64,000 bases of DNA from Cheilinus undulatus (Eukaryota; Chordata; Actinopteri; Labriformes; Labridae): the NCBI RefSeq assembly GCF_018320785.1, contig NC_054866.1, positions 39,037,000-39,100,999 on the forward strand. The letters run 5' to 3'. Shown here piece after piece: positions 60,601 through 64,000 of the stretch. The translations under genes and the position numbers were made by a program. Position 1 is the first letter of the stretch. Every line of letters begins with the position of its first letter. Below the pieces are notes generated by a model, which saw only the letters and a program-made list of their open reading frames with translations, ran no database searches and was not told the DNA's origin.

Positions 60601-63482
60601 CCCCCCTATTCATATCTAAGACAAGTTACGCCAGCCGCAGGACCCACTTGGAATAAGTACACATCAGTTTTTAATTGTTTTCATTGACAAAATCTAAACA
60701 TAATAGGCCTACATACACTTATGCTTGACAAAAGATCGATGTATAAACTATCCATTATTATGATGGTGTCTGAGGGTCTCTCTCTATAAAGATAATAATA
60801 AAGAGGATCTGTTCATTTTCAAGAAAATAACTTGAAATTATTGAGAAAAAGTCATTAAGTTTACAAAAAAATCTGACTTGAAAAATTGTAAATGTATGTG
60901 AACCAAAACTTAAAATTGTTGAGATTATAAGTCAAAAACCACTGCTTTCAGTTTTTTTAGTAAGTTTGCAAATGTTTAAACTGTGAAATTCTGAGTTTGT
61001 TTTCTTTTAAATATCTGACCTAATAATAAAAAAATCTTTTTTTTTTACTAAAAAATGTTGTCTTTTTGCTCAAAAATTAAGATTTTCTTAATTTTTTTAT
61101 CCCTTAGGTTGTACTTCTATCAGTCAGTTGATTAACTTTGTGGTCTACAACCCACAATAAATATGGAAAAATGCAGAAAAACTTTAAAAGTAGGTTTTTC
61201 ACAGGTTTGTTTTGAGTAAATGTCAAGAAACTATATTCAATTCATTGTTTGAGAGGACCAAAAGGATTATGAATAAATAAAGATTTTCTGTAAATTGATA
61301 AAAATGTGCCGTATACTTTTATGTTTAAACAGACCTGATGATTCTGGCTTTTAATCTTCAAATTTTGAGTCATTATTTGCTTTTTTACAAAGCTGAAACT
61401 TAATATGTGGTTTTCTCCTTGACTTGCCTGAATGACATGTAGAACTGGTGAAGAGGTAATTTAACAAGACCGAGAAGTCGATCCTGCCCTGAGCTTCCTG
61501 TCCTTTGCCACACCTCGATCACCATCACATTGTTCTTCATCCGCTCCAGCAGTTTAGACGTTAAGGCCACAGGAGTCACCTGAAGGCAGACAGTGGAGAT
61601 GATTTGAATGTTGCCTCTTGACCGGATTTCAATATGTTAAAAATCCTTTGGAGACTTGATCTCCTGGACTGACCTGAACAAAATTAAAAGACGGATTGGT
61701 CCGACCCCAGCTGATGACAGATCTCGCCGTCTCATCACACCAAAACAGTTTACAGTTCAAGTACACATTTGGAGCCTGCCCAAGCCCACAGTTAAAGGTC
61801 TTTCCATCCGGTACCATGAGTAAGGTGTGCAATAGGACCTCAGGATCCTCCTCCACCCACTGATGGGATTTATGCGTTGTGTGGAGGCCAGGATAAGAAA
61901 GGGATTCTGTCGAGGGTTTCTGAGGGCTCCAAGGATTTAGCCTTGATTCTTCAATAGGGCCATCTTGTAAGTCGTCCCTGCTTTTGTCAGCATGTTTGGA
62001 TCTGGAGTTGCTCTCTCTCTGTGGACTGGGTGCAGTTTGTGAAGGTGATGTGTCTCTCCAAGCCAACTTGCGTTTACTTTTTTCAGAGGAGAATTCTTTG
62101 GTGTTTGTTGCAAGTTCGAGTGTCACCTGAACAAATAAAAAAAGTCTTTAACAAACATCAGGCTTAAAATCTTGGTTAAAAAAAACAAGAACTTTATTTT
62201 ACCTTGAGAGGTCCAACCTCCTGTATTTCACTGTTTGGTGCCACGCTCTGCACAGGTAAGACGATGGACTGACAGAGCTGTTTACTCTGCAGTAGACAGT
62301 GTAGAGGGTGAACTGCCTTACCAATGAGAGCAGGCTGTAGGAAGAGAAGCAAAGGGGCCTTTGTATAGACTAGGGTATCCCAGTTTGATCAGGTTTAGTA
62401 AGAATTCTGTTTTGTGTTCAGCTATGTCAACGCTGCATCCCAATAACCACAATAAACTAGCATAAGCCCCTATCCCGATTTTGAGAAATCGGATGTTGCT
62501 ACCTGGAGAACACTAACAGAACACAGCATCTTGTTAAATTGCAAAAAGTGACTCACGCTCCAGTTTGTCTGGGATTAACAATTCATTGAATCGTCTCTTA
62601 AACTTTAAAAACAGAACTTGATACAAGAATGCACCTCTATCTTTGTTAAATTTTAATATATGAGGTAACATTTAGCTAAAATGGCAAACAATTTGCTCTT
62701 GAAATGTGTTGTGGAAACAATTTTACAACCAAGCCAACTTATTTTACAACAATAAAATGTTGATAGATAGACCAAAATGCCAAACTGTAAACATAAACCA
62801 GGTATCCATTTGTAGTAAAAAGGCATGGTAAGGTTTAGTAAACAGCCACTTACTTTCTTTTGGTCACTCCTCCGCGAGTAGATCTTGAAAATCAGATCAG
62901 TTTCCCACCATAGTTTGACAGTTGTTGTATTACAGTGAACTGGAAACACAGCGTGCTGGTGGAACATCACCACTACATAAAACAACAGCGTAAACTATAA
63001 GTCATATACAGAGACAAAAATGCATGAAAGACTGTCGGAATTCTGATTTTTGCTTTAAACAGCTGAAATTCTTTAGATCATACCTCCTCCAGAGACTTTG
63101 CTGGCAACAGCTCTTGTAACATCTCCCTCTCCACTTTTACTACGATCATGTCGACTGGAAGCGGAAGCCTTCGGGAATGTATATTCAATGAAATATGTGC
63201 TAATTAAAAAATAAAAGGAGAAATTAAAGACTTAAGTTATTCATAATGATGCATTATTACATGAGTGCAGAAAATGATAAATATTTTTCTTACCATTTCT
63301 TGCTGGTTAATGGTCGAGGCGGTTTTCCTTTACTTGAAACTTTTCTGGGTGTGTTCTTAGTGCCCTCTGAGGGTACGGTCAGGGACTCGATGGTCACTTT
63401 TGCCAGCCGGATCAAACTCAGTAAAGATTTCTGACCAGAGGGAAGACCTGCAGCTTCAGACCGCTGAGACTCTATAGTTGGA
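45503..63482 (-). CDS. c2cd3: C2 domain-containing protein 3, 3' 24 coding exons (partial)
   Basis: Centriolar protein needed for centriole elongation, distal appendages and cilium formation. Exons in transcript order: 63482-63294, 63199-63084, 62972-62854, 62334-62203, 62126-61674, 61579-61428, 58104-57861, 57659-57476, 57378-57195, 57013-56841, 56750-56615, 55217-54943, 54641-54561, 54477-53878, 53798-53451, 53379-53241, 53157-53093, 53001-52796, 52698-52580, 52483-52334, 52253-52063, 50758-49987, 48035-47933, 45640-45503. All phases agree, giving about 1755 residues that line up with human C2CD3 from roughly residue 590 on. Recognisable C2-domain blocks include [12 protein letters not shown] with [50 protein letters not shown] and [12 protein letters not shown]. 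The amino-terminal exons lie beyond base 64000. One intron is U12-type and one GC-AG. Confidence 0.93.
45641..47932 (-). other. c2cd3: c2cd3 last intron
   Basis: AT-rich, no exon recognised; an (AAT)n microsatellite with C interruptions lies at 46548-46585. Confidence 0.65.
47933..48035 (-). CDS. c2cd3: c2cd3 penultimate exon, after a U12-type intron
   Basis: Codes [19 protein letters not shown] and then a Ser-rich stretch. The motif PNFFLP..QLEASMR is one I recall from the C-terminal part of vertebrate C2CD3. The acceptor is ATGAAG, preceded 12 bases earlier by TTTTCTTAAC, a minor-spliceosome branch site. Donor GTAAGT. Confidence 0.85.
48036..49986 (-). other. c2cd3: U12-type intron of c2cd3
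   Basis: The donor is GTATCCTTT, the exact U12-type 5' consensus, and the 3' end has TTTTCTTAAC 12 bases before AG. Phase 2 into the next exon completes a Pro codon. Inside, about 1.95 kb, no exon was recognised. Confidence 0.8.
49987..50758 (-). CDS. c2cd3: c2cd3 large acidic exon
   Basis: 256 full codons, rich in Glu, Asp and Ser, with runs such as [20 protein letters not shown] and [20 protein letters not shown]; predicted disordered. Reading past the U12 donor meets an apparent stop at 49932 that is intronic. Confidence 0.85.
50880..51300. mobile_element. DNA transposon fragment in a c2cd3 intron (Tc1/mariner-like by recall)
   Basis: AAAAGTATTCATACCCATTG, AAAAGTATTCAGCCCCCTGG, GCTGCAATTACAGCTGCAAG and TTTGATGGAGAGCGTCTGTG follow in the order I remember for a common teleost DNA transposon. 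Only one end is present and no intact transposase remains. Confidence 0.5.
51480..51900. repeat. interspersed repeat, family also at 23105-23815
   Basis: GAAATCAGGTCCA and CTGTTGAGTCCAAATA occur in the same order and spacing class as at 23550-23660. It lies in the c2cd3 intron 50759-52062. Confidence 0.5.
52063..53001 (-). CDS. c2cd3: c2cd3 exons 52796-53001, 52580-52698, 52334-52483 and 52063-52253
   Basis: The first codes the end of a C2 domain ([27 protein letters not shown]). The others code linker and coiled-coil-like sequence ([32 protein letters not shown]), matching the human region LSELDQIQRYFRQKL. All junctions are GT-AG and in frame. Confidence 0.9.
53093..53379 (-). CDS. c2cd3: c2cd3 exons 53241-53379 and 53093-53157
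   Basis: They code [17 protein letters not shown] and [17 protein letters not shown], the strand core of the last C2 domain; human has CCVSFATAD and [17 protein letters not shown] here. Confidence 0.93.
53451..53798 (-). CDS. c2cd3: c2cd3 exon 53451-53798
   Basis: Starts [20 protein letters not shown], then a Glu- and Ser/Thr/Lys-rich linker ([16 protein letters not shown]), and ends [13 protein letters not shown] at the start of the next C2 domain. Confidence 0.92.
53878..54477 (-). CDS. c2cd3: c2cd3 large 600-nt exon
   Basis: Codes [62 protein letters not shown] and [12 protein letters not shown]: a complete C2 domain aligning block by block with human C2CD3. Confidence 0.95.
55218..56614 (-). 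other. c2cd3: c2cd3 intron with a hAT-type MITE
   Basis: No exon recognised. AGTGATTCTCAACTGGTGGG at about 55838 and, inverted, AGCAGTGGTTTTCAAACC near 56046 delimit a MITE of about 210 bp. Confidence 0.6.
58105..61427 (-). other. c2cd3: c2cd3 GC-AG intron of 3.3 kb
   Basis: Donor AG followed by GCAAGT at 61427-61422, acceptor TCTCCAG at 58105. The frame (AG completed by G to Arg) requires this donor. It contains a 1.66-kb hAT-like element. Confidence 0.85.
58898..60561. mobile_element. 1.66-kb hAT-like non-autonomous element
   Basis: Ends TAGTGTTGTAGTACTCGAG and, inverted, TAGTGTTGTATTCAAGAC. The flanks are CTGTCTAG (58890-58897) and CTGTCAAG (60562-60569), an 8-bp duplication with one change. 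Subterminal regions are filled with GTCTTG/GTCTCG repeats, mostly in one orientation. No transposase remains. Confidence 0.7.
61428..62334 (-). CDS. c2cd3: c2cd3 exons 62203-62334, 61674-62126 and 61428-61579
   Basis: The 453-nt exon has a Ser/Lys-rich linker followed by [29 protein letters not shown] and [15 protein letters not shown]. The next codes [33 protein letters not shown]. Together they form one C2 domain. Confidence 0.94.
63294..63482 (-). CDS. c2cd3: c2cd3 most 5' exon in the window
   Basis: 62 full codons including [20 protein letters not shown] and a Lys/Pro-rich stretch, ending in phase 2. The following exon's TYFIEYTFP matches human FFVEYHFP, which fixes the register. Confidence 0.85.
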
Positions 63483-64000
63483 CTGCAAATACAAAAAATG
63501 GTGGACAATAGTGTACTGCTTAGAATGATAAGCATAGAGTTCCTCTTCTTTTCTTCTCTGTTTTGTAAATTGTTTTGGACTGGTTTTCATGTGGGAAATT
63601 AACATTGGGTTAAGCTGTGTTGAAAAGTCATGAAATTACCTGATAGTCTTGAATGAACCATGCCAGAAGTGTTTGCGAAGCTACTGCTGTAAAACCTTTA
63701 AATGATGTCATAAGACTTGGGCAGATTGCTGCCACTGAGAGGATAAGAAGACACTAAATCACTCATAACTGGATTCTATAGCCAATCCACTACACATTCA
63801 CTTGAGCGCAGTGCTTTCTAGACCCAGCAAACCAGCATGCAGGTGAGCTTACCAAGCTTGCATCTCTTGTATGGAAAACAAGTCCTATCTATCTTCTGAC
63901 CATTTATTTTCCTGAATACACTGGATGTTTAGGGCTAGTAGATTGAATCTTTGTTTATACCTGGGCTTAGCCCATAACACTACAAAACGTGGTATTAATG
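63483..64000 (-). other. c2cd3: c2cd3 intron, no further exon seen
   Basis: Two exon-like intervals with GT donors (ending at about 63645 and 63852) were tested; both carry an in-frame TAG in the only phase that fits. Confidence 0.6.

Noticed and set aside
63600-63860. Further upstream c2cd3 exons ending near 63645 or 63852
   Set aside because: Both have plausible donors, but the phase required by the exon at 63482 runs into TAG.

Overview
The window is nuclear DNA of a ray-finned fish, most likely a percomorph teleost. It is AT-rich, intron-containing, and full of short non-autonomous DNA transposons and tRNA-derived SINEs of the kinds seen in teleosts. Four protein-coding genes can be supported. 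All calls rest on reading frames, splice signals and remembered family sequences; no database search was possible.

Layout. (1) 218-874, plus strand: the last coding exon of ywhag (14-3-3 gamma), followed by a long AT-rich 3' UTR. (2) About 2.5-19.0 kb: intergenic, with a dense nest of transposon remnants, a GCTA-rich degenerate array, a palindrome-rich element and one promoter-like cluster (two CCAAT boxes and a TATA box near 5.1 kb). (3) 19406-29457, minus strand: camkk1, a Ca2+/calmodulin-dependent kinase kinase. Fifteen coding exons join in frame to 501 residues, including a 22-nt microexon; 5' non-coding exons probably lie between 29.5 and 36.5 kb. (4) 38476-43594, minus strand: a mitochondrial uncoupling protein, probably ucp3. 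Six coding exons give 311 residues, with one GC-AG intron. (5) 45503-63482, minus strand: the 3' three quarters of c2cd3, a centriolar C2-domain protein. Twenty-four coding exons give about 1755 residues; the 5' exons lie beyond base 64000.

c2cd3, ucp and camkk1 are on the same strand, head to tail. The ucp-c2cd3 neighbourhood matches the mammalian UCP2-UCP3-C2CD3 block and is the main reason for preferring ucp3. The genes share no pathway: 14-3-3 adaptor, Ca2+ signalling kinase, mitochondrial carrier and centriole/cilium assembly. The arrangement is shared synteny, not a functional cluster.

The most notable observations are: a U12-type (minor spliceosome) intron in c2cd3 that hides the true C-terminus behind an apparent stop; two GC-AG introns; a frame-preserving 51-nt candidate cassette exon in camkk1; a transposon family with 9-bp target duplications carrying a coding remnant; and a twice-repeated palindrome with MYB-like cores upstream of camkk1. 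I did not see a wholly new multi-gene system.
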